Source: Microbacterium sp. ABRD28
GTDB taxonomy: Bacteria; Actinomycetota; Actinomycetes; Actinomycetales; Microbacteriaceae
Assembly (NCBI RefSeq): GCF_003850245.1
Contig: NZ_CP031015.1
Location: forward strand, 2,728,001 to 2,792,000
DNA length: 64,000 nucleotides
Reading direction: 5' to 3'
Shown here: in pieces, positions 8,957 to 17,132 of the stretch
Layout of the letters: every line of letters begins with the position of its first letter
Numbering within the stretch: the first letter of the stretch is position 1
Notes under the pieces: model-generated
Database searches by the model: none
Seen by the model: the letters and a program-made list of their open reading frames with translations, nothing else
Told to the model about the DNA's origin: nothing
Made by a program: the position numbers and the translations under genes

Positions 8957-9481
8957 GTGATTTCGTTGAACCGCACTTTCGGCACGGGACGCTCCCGGAC
9001 CGCAGCGCGCATGCTGGCCGCCGGCGCCCTCGGCACCGCCGTGCTCCTCGGCGCGAGCGGATGCGCCCTGATCTCCACGCAGGCCACGACCATCCAGTAC
9101 TCCCCGTCGGACGGCATCACCGTGTCGGCCGAGAGCGGACCGGTGCAGATCCGCAACGTGCTCATCGTGGCGAACGAAGACGGCTCGGCGGGCAACCTCC
9201 TGGGCGCCTTCGTCAACTCCACCGATGACAACCACACCGTCAGCATGGAGTTCGGCGAGCCCGGGAGCGGCATCTCCGAGACCGTCCGCGTACCCGCCAA
9301 CACCGTGATCAGCCTCGGCGTCGACGGTGAGGAGCCCATCCTCCTGGAGGGCATCGAGATGCTTCCGGGCAGCGACGTGCCGGCGAGCTTCCAGTCCGGC
9401 GACGGTGAGACGATCCTCACCGACGTCCCCGTCCTCGACGGTGAGCAGGACTACCTCGCACCGTTCGTCCCGGAGTCCTGA
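8957..9481 (+). CDS. Secreted lipoprotein of unknown function
   Basis: 174 residues from a GTG preceded by GGGAGGA at 8947-8953. The N-terminus is basic, then hydrophobic, ending in a lipobox LLGASGC, so it is a predicted lipid-anchored extracytoplasmic protein. The mature part (about 130 residues) is beta-rich, with ATTIQYSPSDGI and an NVLIVANEDGSAGNLLGAFVN stretch. It resembles the immunoglobulin-like copper-chaperone (PCuAC/DUF461) fold, but no Met/His metal motif is obvious. It is conserved beside carD in Microbacteriaceae from memory; its role is not known. Confidence 0.75.
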   Translation: MISLNRTFGTGRSRTAARMLAAGALGTAVLLGASGCALISTQATTIQYSPSDGITVSAESGPVQIRNVLIVANEDGSAGNLLGAFVNSTDDNHTVSMEFGEPGSGISETVRVPANTVISLGVDGEEPILLEGIEMLPGSDVPASFQSGDGETILTDVPVLDGEQDYLAPFVPES

Positions 9482-9523
9482 GGCCGCTGCCGACCGCGGC
9501 TCCGGTGCGACCGCGCGCCGATC

Positions 9524-10207
9524 TCAGCCCTCGAAGCGGTACCCGAGCCCCCGCACGGTCACGAGCATCGTCGGGTCGGAGGGGTTCTGCTCGATCCGCG
9601 AACGGATCCGCTTGATGTGCACGTCCAGCGTCTTGGTGTCGCCGAAGTAGTCGCTCCCCCAGACCCGGTCGATCAGCTGACCCCGGGTGAGCACGCGGCC
9701 CGCGTTGCGCATCAGAACCTCGAGCAGCTCGAATTCCTTCAGCGGCATGTTGATCTGCTGGTCGTCGACGCTCACCGTGTGCCGGTCGATGTCGAGCACG
9801 ACCCGCCCGCCGACGAGCACGTGATCCTGGAGGTCCGAGTCGGCCTGCTGCAGACGGCGGAGGACGGCGCGCATCCGCGCCAGCAGCTCGCGTGCCGAAT
9901 ACGGCTTGGTGACATAGTCGTCGGCGCCGAGTTCCAGCCCGACGACGATGTCGACCTCCGAGTCCTTCGCGGTCAGCATGATGATCGGCACGGCCGAGGT
10001 CGTGCGGATCTGCCGGCAGACCTCCGTTCCCGGCATGCTCGGGAGCATCAGATCCAGCAGCACGATGTCGGCCCCACGCTCACGGAAGGCCGCGAGCGCC
10101 GCCGCGCCGTCCTCGGCGATCTCGACCTCGTAGCCCTCGCGCTTGAGCAGGTAGGCCAGCGGGTCGGCGAGATCGGGTTCATCCTCGACGAGCAGGACGC
10201 GGGTCAT
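9524..10207 (-). CDS. regX3: OmpR/PhoB-family response regulator (RegX3-like)
   Basis: 227 residues. Receiver domain: acidic pair in LLVEDEPDLADP, phosphoacceptor Asp in DIVLLDLMLPSMPG, Thr/Ser in IIMLTAKD and Lys in DYVTKPYS. The winged-helix DNA-binding domain runs from about residue 130 and ends TVRGLGYRFEG. The start overlaps the end of the kinase gene by 4 nt. In actinobacteria the SenX3-RegX3 (PhoR-PhoP) pair senses phosphate and binds PHO-type repeats; phoU is divergent to the pair here, and gpmA and pst are in the wider neighbourhood, which supports that role. Confidence 0.92.
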   Translation of the reverse strand: MTRVLLVEDEPDLADPLAYLLKREGYEVEIAEDGAAALAAFRERGADIVLLDLMLPSMPGTEVCRQIRTTSAVPIIMLTAKDSEVDIVVGLELGADDYVTKPYSARELLARMRAVLRRLQQADSDLQDHVLVGGRVVLDIDRHTVSVDDQQINMPLKEFELLEVLMRNAGRVLTRGQLIDRVWGSDYFGDTKTLDVHIKRIRSRIEQNPSDPTMLVTVRGLGYRFEG

Positions 10208-11439
10208 TCGGGTTCTCCGTTCGGGACGGGGCGGGAGGGGACGGATGCCGCGGCGCGGCCGACCCCGGAGGCGGGACGCTTGCGTCGGGGGCGGCGACCC
10301 GGGCTGTCATCCAGGGGCGGTTCGACCAGGGGCAGCCGGATCGTGAAGGTGGAGCCTCGCCCGGGCCGGGACCACAGGCGCACCTCGCCGCCGTGGCGCT
10401 GCACGGCGTGCTTGACGATCGCGAGGCCGAGACCCGTTCCGCCGGTGCGGCGCGATCGCGCCTGATCGGTGCGATAGAAGCGTTCGAAGATGCGCTCCTG
10501 GTCGGCCTCGGGAATGCCGATGCCGCGGTCGGTGACGGCGATCTCGACGATGTCGTCGACGGCCTTGACCCCGACCCCGACGCTCGAACCCTTCGGGGAG
10601 TACGCGATCGCGTTGGCGATGAGGTTGCCGACGGCCTCGCTGAGGATCTGGCCGTCGCCGCGCACGTAGAGGCCGCGCGAGCCTCCTCGGGTCAGCACGA
10701 CGTCGGCGGATTCCGCCTGCAGGGTGTGCGCGTCGACCGCGGACGCGATGACCTCGTCGACCGACACGCTGCGCTCCTCGGACAGCTCGTCGGCCGACTG
10801 CAGCCGGGAGAGGTTCATGATGCGGGAGGTCAGGAGCGCGAGCCGGTTCGCCTCGGCCGTCAGGCGGGAGGAGAACACGCGCACCTGATCGGGATCGTCG
10901 GCAGCGGATTCGATCGCCTCGGCCAGCAGGCTCACCGCACCCACCGGTGTCTTCAACTCGTGGCTGGTGTTCGCCACGAAATCGCGACGCATCTGCTCGA
11001 CCCGCTCCCGCTCCGTGATGTCACGCAGAACCAGGAGCGTCAGCCGCGGCGAGATCCGGGTCGCCCGCACCGACACCAGCCGTGGCTCGGCAGGCGGCGC
11101 GCCCCGCTGCAGGCGGAGCGTGGAGGACGCCGACGTGGCGTCATCCTTCATCTTGCGCACGAGCACGCGCAGGTCGTCGCCGGGGAGGGCCGCGCCCTCC
11201 CTCAGATGGAAGGGCGTCGCCGACGCCGATGCGGCCAGGACGGTGAAGGAGTTGTCGACCACGACGGCCGGGTCGTCCATGCCGTGGAGCACCTCGCTCA
11301 TGCCCTCGGGGAGCTCGCGGGAGTCCGCCGCACGCAGGCGGTCGCGAGCCCGCATCGACACCAGGACGATGGCACTCAGGAGTGCCCCGATGACCACCCC
11401 GGCGAGGAGGGCCAGCAGCGCGAGCTGCGTCGTGTCCAT
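10204..11439 (-). CDS. senX3: Membrane sensor histidine kinase (SenX3-like)
   Basis: 411 residues from the ATG at 11439, the start that puts a membrane helix (LALLALLAGVVIGALLSAIV) at the N-terminus and stands 7 nt after a TACGCT box. A PAS-like segment follows (AVVVDNSFTVLAASASATPF). The H-box is FVANTSHELKTPVGAVSLLA, then N-box NLIANAIAYSPKG and G-boxes DRGIGIPEADQERIFERFY and GGTGLGLAIVKH. It likely phosphorylates the overlapping regX3 product. In the family, PhoU and the Pst transporter dampen the kinase when phosphate is plentiful; phoU is divergent next door. Confidence 0.92.
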   Translation of the reverse strand: MDTTQLALLALLAGVVIGALLSAIVLVSMRARDRLRAADSRELPEGMSEVLHGMDDPAVVVDNSFTVLAASASATPFHLREGAALPGDDLRVLVRKMKDDATSASSTLRLQRGAPPAEPRLVSVRATRISPRLTLLVLRDITERERVEQMRRDFVANTSHELKTPVGAVSLLAEAIESAADDPDQVRVFSSRLTAEANRLALLTSRIMNLSRLQSADELSEERSVSVDEVIASAVDAHTLQAESADVVLTRGGSRGLYVRGDGQILSEAVGNLIANAIAYSPKGSSVGVGVKAVDDIVEIAVTDRGIGIPEADQERIFERFYRTDQARSRRTGGTGLGLAIVKHAVQRHGGEVRLWSRPGRGSTFTIRLPLVEPPLDDSPGRRPRRKRPASGVGRAAASVPSRPVPNGEPE

Positions 11440-11446
11440 GGGTTCC

Positions 11447-11452
11447 AGCGTA
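11447..11452 (-). promoter_or_regulatory. -10 box of senX3-regX3 (leaderless type)
   Basis: TACGCT on the minus strand, 7 nt before the senX3 ATG. Confidence 0.5.
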
Positions 11453-11512
11453 GAGTGCCAGGCACCGGCGCTCCGGCGCAACGAGAGGCCCGGCGAGGGC
11501 GGGGTCGCTACT

Positions 11513-11541
11513 ATTCACTGTCCGGGCACCGTTCGTTAACC
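11513..11541 (+). promoter_or_regulatory. PHO-box-like triple repeat between senX3 and phoU
   Basis: Three 7-mers resembling GTTCACC start at 11513 (ATTCACT), 11524 (GGGCACC) and 11535 (GTTAACC), exactly 11 nt apart, the period used by PhoP/RegX3. Each matches at 5 to 6 of 7 positions. It could control phoU, the divergent two-component genes, or both. Confidence 0.5.
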
Positions 11542-11613
11542 TCCGCTGATGACAATCGCGGGGTTACGCGTGCCCGCCCGACGCGAAAGACCATCACGAG
11601 GAAAGGTGCTGCG

Positions 11614-12297
11614 ATGCGCGAAGTGTTCCATCAGTCGCTGGAGGACGTGCAGTCGCGTCTGGTCGAGATCTCCGAGCTCGTCACGGTGGCGATCGACAAG
11701 GCCACCCGCGCCTTCGGCTCCAGCGACGTCTCGCTGGCGGAGGAGGTCATCGACGCCGACCTCATCATCGATCAGAAGACGGTCGAACTCGATGAGCTCG
11801 CGATCGAGATCCTCGCCCGGCAGCAGCCTGTCGCCCGCGACCTGCGCATCGTCGTCAGCGCCCTCCGCGTCAGCGCGTCGCTCGAGCGCATGGGCGACAT
11901 CGCCGAGCACATCGCCCAGCTGACCCGCATGCGCTTCCCGGAGCGGGCGGTCCCGAAGGGCCTGAAGTCGACGTTCTCCAAGATGGGTCAGCTCGATGTC
12001 GAAGCCGCGCGCCTTCTGACCGAGCTCCTTCGGACCATCGACCTGACGATCACCGATCGCATCCGCGACCTCGACGACAAGATCGACGACCTCCACGTCA
12101 GCGTCTTCGAGAAGGTGCTCTCCGACAGCTGGGAGGGCGAGGCCTCGGCGACGGTGGACGCCACTCTCGCGAGCCGTTATCACGAGCGCTTCGCCGACCA
12201 CGCCGTGTCGATCGGGAAGAAGATGATCTATCTCGCCACCGGCGACTGGGCGAGTCACGGCGAGGCGTTCGAAGAGGCCCAGGCCGCGAACGCCTGA
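11614..12297 (+). CDS. phoU: Phosphate signalling protein PhoU
   Basis: 227 residues, two tandem three-helix PhoU repeats. The first begins with REVFHQSLEDVQSRL and carries the acidic metal motif SLERMGDIAEHIAQ; the second has ERFADHAVSIGKKMI, the usual paired E/DxxxD metal clusters. The ATG at 11614 has GAGGAAAGG upstream and starts the family alignment. PhoU links the Pst transporter to the sensor kinase and represses the Pho response when phosphate is sufficient. It is transcribed away from senX3-regX3, with PHO-like repeats in between. Confidence 0.95.
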   Translation: MREVFHQSLEDVQSRLVEISELVTVAIDKATRAFGSSDVSLAEEVIDADLIIDQKTVELDELAIEILARQQPVARDLRIVVSALRVSASLERMGDIAEHIAQLTRMRFPERAVPKGLKSTFSKMGQLDVEAARLLTELLRTIDLTITDRIRDLDDKIDDLHVSVFEKVLSDSWEGEASATVDATLASRYHERFADHAVSIGKKMIYLATGDWASHGEAFEEAQAANA

Positions 12298-12310
12298 TCC
12301 ACTCCCCCGA

Positions 12311-12353
12311 CGCAGAAACGGGCCCGCGCTGTGTGCGCGGGCCCGTTTCTGCG
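12311..12353. terminator. Bidirectional terminator between phoU and gpmA
   Basis: Perfect 19-bp stem (12311-12329 with 12335-12353) and a 5-nt loop, placed between convergent genes. Both outer flanks of the stem core carry AAAC/GTTT steps. Confidence 0.85.
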
Positions 12354-12364
12354 TTCTGGAAGTG

Positions 12365-13117
12365 CTACTTCTTCGCGCCCTGAGCGGCGACGGCCGCAGC
12401 CCCGGCGGCGGCGGCCTCGGGGTCGAGGTACTGCCCCGGCCCGTCGGCGACGAGGTTCTCGTCGAGGCGGTACACCAGCGGAATGCCCGTGGGGATGTTC
12501 ACCTCGGCGATGTCGGCGTCGCTGATGCCCTCGAGGTGCTTCACCAGTCCTCGCAGCGAGTTGCCGTGCGCGGTGACGAGGACCGTCTTGCCCGCCTGGA
12601 GATCGGGCACGATGTCGCTGTTCCAGTAGGGCAGCAGGCGGTCGATCACCAGTGCGAGCGACTCGGTGCGCGGCACCTCGCCGTCGATGCCGTGGTAGCG
12701 CGGGTCGCCGACCTGGCTGAACTCGTCGTCATCGGCCAGCGGCGGCGGCGGCACGTCGAAGGAGCGGCGCCAGAGCATGAACTGCTCCTGCCCGTATTCG
12801 GCCAGGGTCTGCGCCTTGTCCTTCCCCTGCAGCGCGCCGTAGTGCCGCTCGTTCAGGCGCCACGACCGCTTCACCGGGATCCACAGCCGATCGGCCGCAT
12901 CGAGGGCGATGTTCGCGGTCTGGATGGCGCGGCTGAGCACCGAGGTGTAGAGGATGTCGGGAGCCAGGCCCGACTCGGCCAGGAGCTGGCCGCCACGGGT
13001 GGCCTCGGCCTTGCCCTGCTCGGTCAGGCGGACATCGACCCACCCGGTGAAGAGGTTCAGCTCGTTCCACTCACTCTGGCCGTGACGAAGGAGGATCAGC
13101 GTAGAGGGCTCGGTCAT
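12365..13117 (-). CDS. gpmA: 2,3-bisphosphoglycerate-dependent phosphoglycerate mutase
   Basis: 250 residues. The phosphohistidine motif is [12 protein letters not shown], followed by [16 protein letters not shown] and the [13 protein letters not shown] loop; the second catalytic His is in [19 protein letters not shown]. All cofactor-dependent PGM signatures are present, so it interconverts 3- and 2-phosphoglycerate in glycolysis. The ATG lies 6 nt after a TAGCAT box with GAAGG between. Its place next to the phoU/senX3/regX3 group mirrors gpm1-senX3-regX3 of mycobacteria. Confidence 0.96.
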   Translation of the reverse strand: MTEPSTLILLRHGQSEWNELNLFTGWVDVRLTEQGKAEATRGGQLLAESGLAPDILYTSVLSRAIQTANIALDAADRLWIPVKRSWRLNERHYGALQGKDKAQTLAEYGQEQFMLWRRSFDVPPPPLADDDEFSQVGDPRYHGIDGEVPRTESLALVIDRLLPYWNSDIVPDLQAGKTVLVTAHGNSLRGLVKHLEGISDADIAEVNIPTGIPLVYRLDENLVADGPGQYLDPEAAAAGAAAVAAQGAKK

Positions 13118-13123
13118 ACCTTC

Positions 13124-13129
13124 ATGCTA
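13124..13129 (-). promoter_or_regulatory. -10 box of gpmA
   Basis: TAGCAT on the minus strand, 6 nt before the gpmA ATG. Confidence 0.45.
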
Positions 13130-13173
13130 CTGAGCGCATCGGCAGCGCCCGAACCCGCTGGCATCATGGAGAG

Positions 13174-13998
13174 ATGACCGGCGGACGCGCTCCCATCGGG
13201 CGTGCGACGCGCGGGACCACCGGCACCAACCGCCTTCGCCGGGTGGACCGCTGGATCGCCCGGCACCCCGCCCTCCGCCGCTCGGCCGATCCCCTCGTCG
13301 TCGACCTCGGCTACGGAGCCCGCGGCTGGACGACGCTGGAGCTGTGGTCCCGCATCTCGCGGGTCCATCCCGCCGCTGAGGTGGTGGGCCTCGAGATCGA
13401 TCCCGCGCGGGTGGACCGCGCCCGTGAGGAACTCGCGCGCGTCCGCGCCGGCGAGACCTCGTTCGCCCCTCACGCTCGGGTGCACTTCGATCGCGGCGGC
13501 TTCGAGATTCCCCTTCCGGCCGGACGCCGCCCCGCGGTCATCCGCGCCATGAACGTCCTCCGCCAGTACGACGAGACCGAGGTCGTGTCCGCCTGGGAGC
13601 AGATGGCCGCCCGGCTCCCGACGGGCGGCGTGCTCGTCGAGGGCACGTGCGACGAGCAGGGCCGGATCGCCAGCTGGATCGCCATCGACCACACCGCGCA
13701 TCCGCGGAGCCTCACGATCTCGCTGCGCCTGGCCGATCTCGAGCGGCCGGGGGTCGTCGCCGAGCGACTCCCGAAGGCCCTGATCCATCGCAACGTGCCG
13801 GGCGAGCGGATCCACGACCTGCTCCAGGCCGTGGACGATGCGTGGGAGCGGGCCGCGAGCCTCGCCCCGTTCGGCCCGGTCCAACGCTGGGAGGGAGCCC
13901 TGGAGGCGCTCCGGGCGCGAGGGATGGACCTCCCCGACCGCCGGCGCTGGCGCCTGGGTGAGATGACGGTCCCGTGGGAGACCGTCGCCCCCCGCTGA
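13174..13998 (+). CDS. Class I SAM-dependent methyltransferase-like protein
   Basis: 274 residues. The Rossmann-like core shows motif I as LVVDLGYGARGWTTLELW and motif II as AEVVGLEIDPARVDRAREEL, with a likely post-I/III region around RPAVIRAMNVLRQYDE. The C-terminal third has LVEGTCDEQGRIASWIAID and is rich in Arg. These features identify a SAM-binding fold, but no substrate signature is recognisable. Upstream GGAGAG directly abuts the ATG. It is convergent with ygfZ and divergent from gpmA, so it is transcribed alone. Confidence 0.7.
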   Translation: MTGGRAPIGRATRGTTGTNRLRRVDRWIARHPALRRSADPLVVDLGYGARGWTTLELWSRISRVHPAAEVVGLEIDPARVDRAREELARVRAGETSFAPHARVHFDRGGFEIPLPAGRRPAVIRAMNVLRQYDETEVVSAWEQMAARLPTGGVLVEGTCDEQGRIASWIAIDHTAHPRSLTISLRLADLERPGVVAERLPKALIHRNVPGERIHDLLQAVDDAWERAASLAPFGPVQRWEGALEALRARGMDLPDRRRWRLGEMTVPWETVAPR

Positions 13999-14026
13999 CG
14001 GGGTCCGGTCAGGCCGACGCCCCGAT

Positions 14027-15133
14027 TCAGGCCTCGGCGACCTTGCGCCGGGAGAGACGGGTGATGCGCGGCACGCCGGCGACCGCGCCCGCCTCCGGCG
14101 GCACGATGGCGACCTGCGCGGCCGCGACCTCACCGTCGTCGGTGTCGACGACGAGGTCGGTGTCGATGGGGGTGTTCCGGCGCACCAGCGCCAGAGCGAT
14201 GGGCCCCTCCTCGTAATGCAACGCCGACGAGGTGATCGCCCCCACGACGTCCTCTCCGCTGCGGACCGGGGATCCGTGCGCCGGGAGGGTGCTGTCACTG
14301 CCGTCGAGGTGCAGGGCGACGAGGCGGCGGGGCGGGTGGCCGAGATTGTGCACCTTGGCCACCGTCTCCTGTCCGCGGTAGCAGCCCTTGCTCAGGTGCA
14401 CCGCGGTCCGCAGCCAATCGGCCTCGTGCGGGAGTGCACGCTCGTCGGCCTCACTCCGCCAGCGCGGACGCCACGCGGCGATGCGCAGGGCGTCGGCGGC
14501 GAGCGAGCCGGCAAGGCTCCGTTCGCCGCGGCGGGCGTCGTCGATGAGCCGCGCGGCGTCGTCCGGGAGCACGAGCGCCTCGGTCCAATCCCAGTCCGCG
14601 CCGGGGTGGTCGTCAGCCGGTCCGTAGGCGTGCCCCCCGACCTGGACCCGGGGCCACGGGTCGTGCCACGTGAGCGGGTGTCCGGCCGGCTCGGCCGCAG
14701 GAACGCCGCGCACCGCGGCATCCGTCCCCCCGACCACGACGACCTCGTCGGTCGCATCCCTGATCTCCACGCGCAGCCGGAACCGCATCCGCATCAGCCA
14801 CGACGCCAGCGGCTCGACGTCGGCGGCATCGACGATCAACCAGGTCGTCTCGCCGTCGTCGAGGACGGATGCCGCGTGCTCGACGTGTCCGTGCGGATCG
14901 AGCACGAGCAGCTCGGTGCTCTCACCTGGAGAGAGATGCGCCACCGCCTGCGACGTGAGCGAGTCCAGCCACGACAGCCGGTCGGGTCCGGCGACGGCGA
15001 TGACCCCACGATCACCGAGGAGTGCGACAGCGCGACCGTGGGCCAACGCGCGCTGCTCTCCCAGCGGATTGCCGAGGTGGCGGAGCGCGCCGTCTTCGAC
15101 GATCGCTCCGGGAAGGTCGATGGGGGGGAGCAT
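14027..15133 (-). CDS. ygfZ: YgfZ/GcvT-like folate-binding protein
   Basis: 368 residues from the ATG at 15133, which lies 1 nt after the stop of the nitrobindin gene and gives the conserved start. The diagnostic YgfZ signature is LSKGCYRGQETVAKV (KGCYxGQE). The protein has the three-domain aminomethyltransferase-like fold with the C-terminal beta-barrel region (VGAITSSALHYEEGPIALAL). YgfZ proteins use tetrahydrofolate in assembly or repair of certain Fe-S clusters. It is co-transcribed with the upstream heme-binding protein, consistent with a role in redox-cofactor maintenance. Confidence 0.92.
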   Translation of the reverse strand: MLPPIDLPGAIVEDGALRHLGNPLGEQRALAHGRAVALLGDRGVIAVAGPDRLSWLDSLTSQAVAHLSPGESTELLVLDPHGHVEHAASVLDDGETTWLIVDAADVEPLASWLMRMRFRLRVEIRDATDEVVVVGGTDAAVRGVPAAEPAGHPLTWHDPWPRVQVGGHAYGPADDHPGADWDWTEALVLPDDAARLIDDARRGERSLAGSLAADALRIAAWRPRWRSEADERALPHEADWLRTAVHLSKGCYRGQETVAKVHNLGHPPRRLVALHLDGSDSTLPAHGSPVRSGEDVVGAITSSALHYEEGPIALALVRRNTPIDTDLVVDTDDGEVAAAQVAIVPPEAGAVAGVPRITRLSRRKVAEA

Positions 15134-15134
15134 G

Positions 15135-15743
15135 TCAGTCCGCCTTCGCCAGTCGGGCCGACGCGTGCGCGCCCAGACGCGCGCCCACGGCGGCGATGTC
15201 CCAGGCCCACAGCAGGTGGCCGTCCACGAGCCCGTACATCCGTGTGGCGGCGGTGTAGGGCTTGGCGCCCGCGGTGCGGACCACCGCGTCGGTGGCGAGG
15301 TCGATGCGCGGACCGCGGACGCGTCCGAGGTACAGCTCGCTGACGCCGTCGGAGTGAACGATCGCCGCTTCCACCTCGAAGTCGCCCTCGGACGTCCGCA
15401 GGGCCTCGACGTCATCGACGGTGCGCGCGCGGGCGCTCGCGGTGGGGGGAAGGAGCCCGGGTCCGGCGTCGGCAGCGGTCGCGGGACGCGACAGGCGCCA
15501 GAATCCCATCTCCGAGACCAGCTCCTGCGGCTGCGGGTCGGGCGCGGGAGCGATCAGCCATGCGCGGGCGGAGTAGTTGAGGTGGTCTCCCCCGTCGTGA
15601 CTGAAGCTCACCCGGTGACGGAACTCGCCGACGTAATGGTGCTCAGGCGCGTCGTAGTCGATGACACCCGTTCCCTCCCACACGCCCAGGAGCCATGAGA
15701 GAGGAGCGAGATCGGCGGGGAGGTCGGTCGGCAGGTCGAGCAC
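15135..15743 (-). CDS. Nitrobindin-like heme-binding beta-barrel protein (FABP family)
   Basis: 202 residues. The N-terminal GxWxGxG motif (LLGVWEGTGVIDYD) and the late WAWDIAAVG strand are hallmarks of the nitrobindin/DUF1794 ten-stranded barrel. The heme-ligand His expected near the C-terminus is not obvious in this copy, so heme binding is a family inference. Proposed roles are peroxynitrite isomerisation or NO/heme sensing. GTG start at 15743; it sits between a 37-residue membrane peptide and ygfZ in one operon. A nitrobindin gene is also near pabC, glnR and pst genes in mycobacteria. Confidence 0.85.
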   Translation of the reverse strand: MLDLPTDLPADLAPLSWLLGVWEGTGVIDYDAPEHHYVGEFRHRVSFSHDGGDHLNYSARAWLIAPAPDPQPQELVSEMGFWRLSRPATAADAGPGLLPPTASARARTVDDVEALRTSEGDFEVEAAIVHSDGVSELYLGRVRGPRIDLATDAVVRTAGAKPYTAATRMYGLVDGHLLWAWDIAAVGARLGAHASARLAKAD

Positions 15744-15753
15744 GAAGGGCTCG

Positions 15754-15867
15754 TCAGCGCTGACCGCGGTAGAGGTTCTTGATCACGACAGCCGACACGA
15801 ACGCGATCGCGACCGACGCGAGACCCAGCAACCCCAGGTAGAAGATTTCCAGCGCAAGGAGGTCCAT
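15754..15867 (-). CDS. 37-residue single-pass membrane peptide
   Basis: A very small gene with a strong context: its ATG at 15867 is 7 nt after a consensus TAGACT -10 box (leaderless type) and its stop is 10 nt before the nitrobindin GTG. The product has a short acidic start (MDLLALEIF), one long hydrophobic helix of about 22 residues and a basic tail (KNLYRGQR), giving an inside-positive C-terminus. It is probably the first gene of the peptide-nitrobindin-ygfZ operon. Function unknown. Confidence 0.7.
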   Translation of the reverse strand: MDLLALEIFYLGLLGLASVAIAFVSAVVIKNLYRGQR

Positions 15868-15874
15868 ACGCCCG

Positions 15875-15880
15875 AGTCTA
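15875..15880 (-). promoter_or_regulatory. -10 box of the nitrobindin/ygfZ operon (leaderless type)
   Basis: TAGACT on the minus strand, 7 nt before the 37-residue peptide ATG. Confidence 0.6.
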
Positions 15881-15896
15881 GTGCCGCCGGCGGCAC

Positions 15897-16196
15897 CTAG
15901 CCCGTCACGACGGCAGCGAGCGCGAAGCCCATGCTCAGCACGCCCAACACCAGCAGGGCGCCGAGGACGCTGGCCGCCACACGCTCCGTGAAACCCTGGG
16001 AACGCCCGTACCACAGCTGCACCGCGAACGCGATGATCAGGCAGCCGCCGAGACTCACCGTCAACCACGCGGCCCGCCACTCCACCGGCACGAGCACCCC
16101 GATCGCCACTCCGGCGACCGCCGCGAACACCCACACGGCGATGATCCCGCCGATGGTGCGGCGGGGAACGAGCTCGATCTCGGACATCTCCTCCAT
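15897..16196 (-). CDS. Small conserved membrane protein
   Basis: 99 residues with three predicted membrane helices (about 16-36, 43-62 and 75-97 of the product) and a basic RRTIGG start. A second in-frame ATG three codons later (16187) is preceded directly by GGAGGAG and may be the true start. The protein is not recognised as a named family. It is separated by 29 bp from the downstream nitrobindin operon promoter, so it might be transcribed through into it. Confidence 0.65.
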   Translation of the reverse strand: MEEMSEIELVPRRTIGGIIAVWVFAAVAGVAIGVLVPVEWRAAWLTVSLGGCLIIAFAVQLWYGRSQGFTERVAASVLGALLVLGVLSMGFALAAVVTG

Positions 16197-16264
16197 TGTG
16201 TCCCATCACCGGGGCGGGAACACCCCCGCTCGCCGACCGCGTCAGGCCGGTTCTCGCCACGCTC

Positions 16265-16270
16265 TACACT
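16265..16270 (+). promoter_or_regulatory. Candidate -10 box of glnR
   Basis: TACACT, 63 nt upstream of the glnR GTG. The leader then carries GGGAGGA at 16316-16322. Confidence 0.4.
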
Positions 16271-16333
16271 GGGCTTCACGACGTGAAGTCAAAGTGCACG
16301 ACGCCCCAGAGCGTCGGGAGGACGGTCCAGCGA

Positions 16334-17050
16334 GTGGCACAGCTTCTGGTGTTGAGCTCCACGCAGGGAGCAGGACCGGTCTTGCCTGCCCTGGAACTGC
16401 TCAGTCACCGCGTGCGGCTCATCCCCGCCGAACCGGCTCAGCTGGTCAACGCCCCCGCAGCAGACGTCATCTTCGTCGACGCCCGAGTCGACCTCGTCGG
16501 CGCCAAGTCGCTCTGCAAGATCCTCAACACCACGGGCCTGGACGCACCCCTCGTCCTCGTCGTCACCGAGGGCGGCCTGACGGCGGTGTCCACCGATTGG
16601 GGCGTCGACGACGTCATCCTGGTCACCGCAGGCCCAGCCGAGGTCGACGCCCGCGTCCGCCTCGCGATCGGCCGAGTCTCCAAGGAGCAGGTCTCCACCC
16701 GCATCCAGACCTCCGGCATCAGCATCGATGAATCCTCGTACTCCGCCAAGGTGCACGGCAAACCGCTGGATCTGACCTATAAGGAGTTCCAACTCCTGCA
16801 CTTCTTCGCCACGCACCCCTCGCGGGTGTTCACGCGCGAGCAGCTGCTGAGCGAGGTGTGGGGCTACGACTACTTCGGGGGTACCCGCACCGTCGACGTG
16901 CATGTCCGGCGACTGCGCGCGAAGCTCGGCGATCTGGAGCAGCTGATCGGCACCGTGCGCAACGTCGGCTATCGGTTCAACGTCTACGAGGACGATCAGG
17001 TTCCCGCCCCCCGCGACCGGACCGCGAACCGGGAGCGTACGGAGGCGTGA
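16334..17050 (+). CDS. glnR: GlnR-type orphan OmpR-family nitrogen regulator
   Basis: 238 residues from a GTG at 16334, chosen because it gives the family start [14 protein letters not shown]; longer in-frame upstream sequence is not conserved. The receiver-like domain has [33 protein letters not shown] and DWGVDDVIL, closely matching Streptomyces GlnR, which is not phosphorylated in the usual way. The DNA-binding winged helix carries [20 protein letters not shown] and [20 protein letters not shown]. GlnR controls glutamine synthetase, ammonium transport and other nitrogen genes, and cross-talks with PhoP at shared targets. Its position next to phosphate genes is typical of actinobacteria. 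Confidence 0.93.
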   Translation: MAQLLVLSSTQGAGPVLPALELLSHRVRLIPAEPAQLVNAPAADVIFVDARVDLVGAKSLCKILNTTGLDAPLVLVVTEGGLTAVSTDWGVDDVILVTAGPAEVDARVRLAIGRVSKEQVSTRIQTSGISIDESSYSAKVHGKPLDLTYKEFQLLHFFATHPSRVFTREQLLSEVWGYDYFGGTRTVDVHVRRLRAKLGDLEQLIGTVRNVGYRFNVYEDDQVPAPRDRTANRERTEA

Positions 17051-17132
17051 TCGCCTCGCCGAGACCGGCTGACCGCCGGTCCGGCACGGGTCTGTTCACG
17101 CGGCCGACACCTCTCCCTGCAATGATGTGGGG

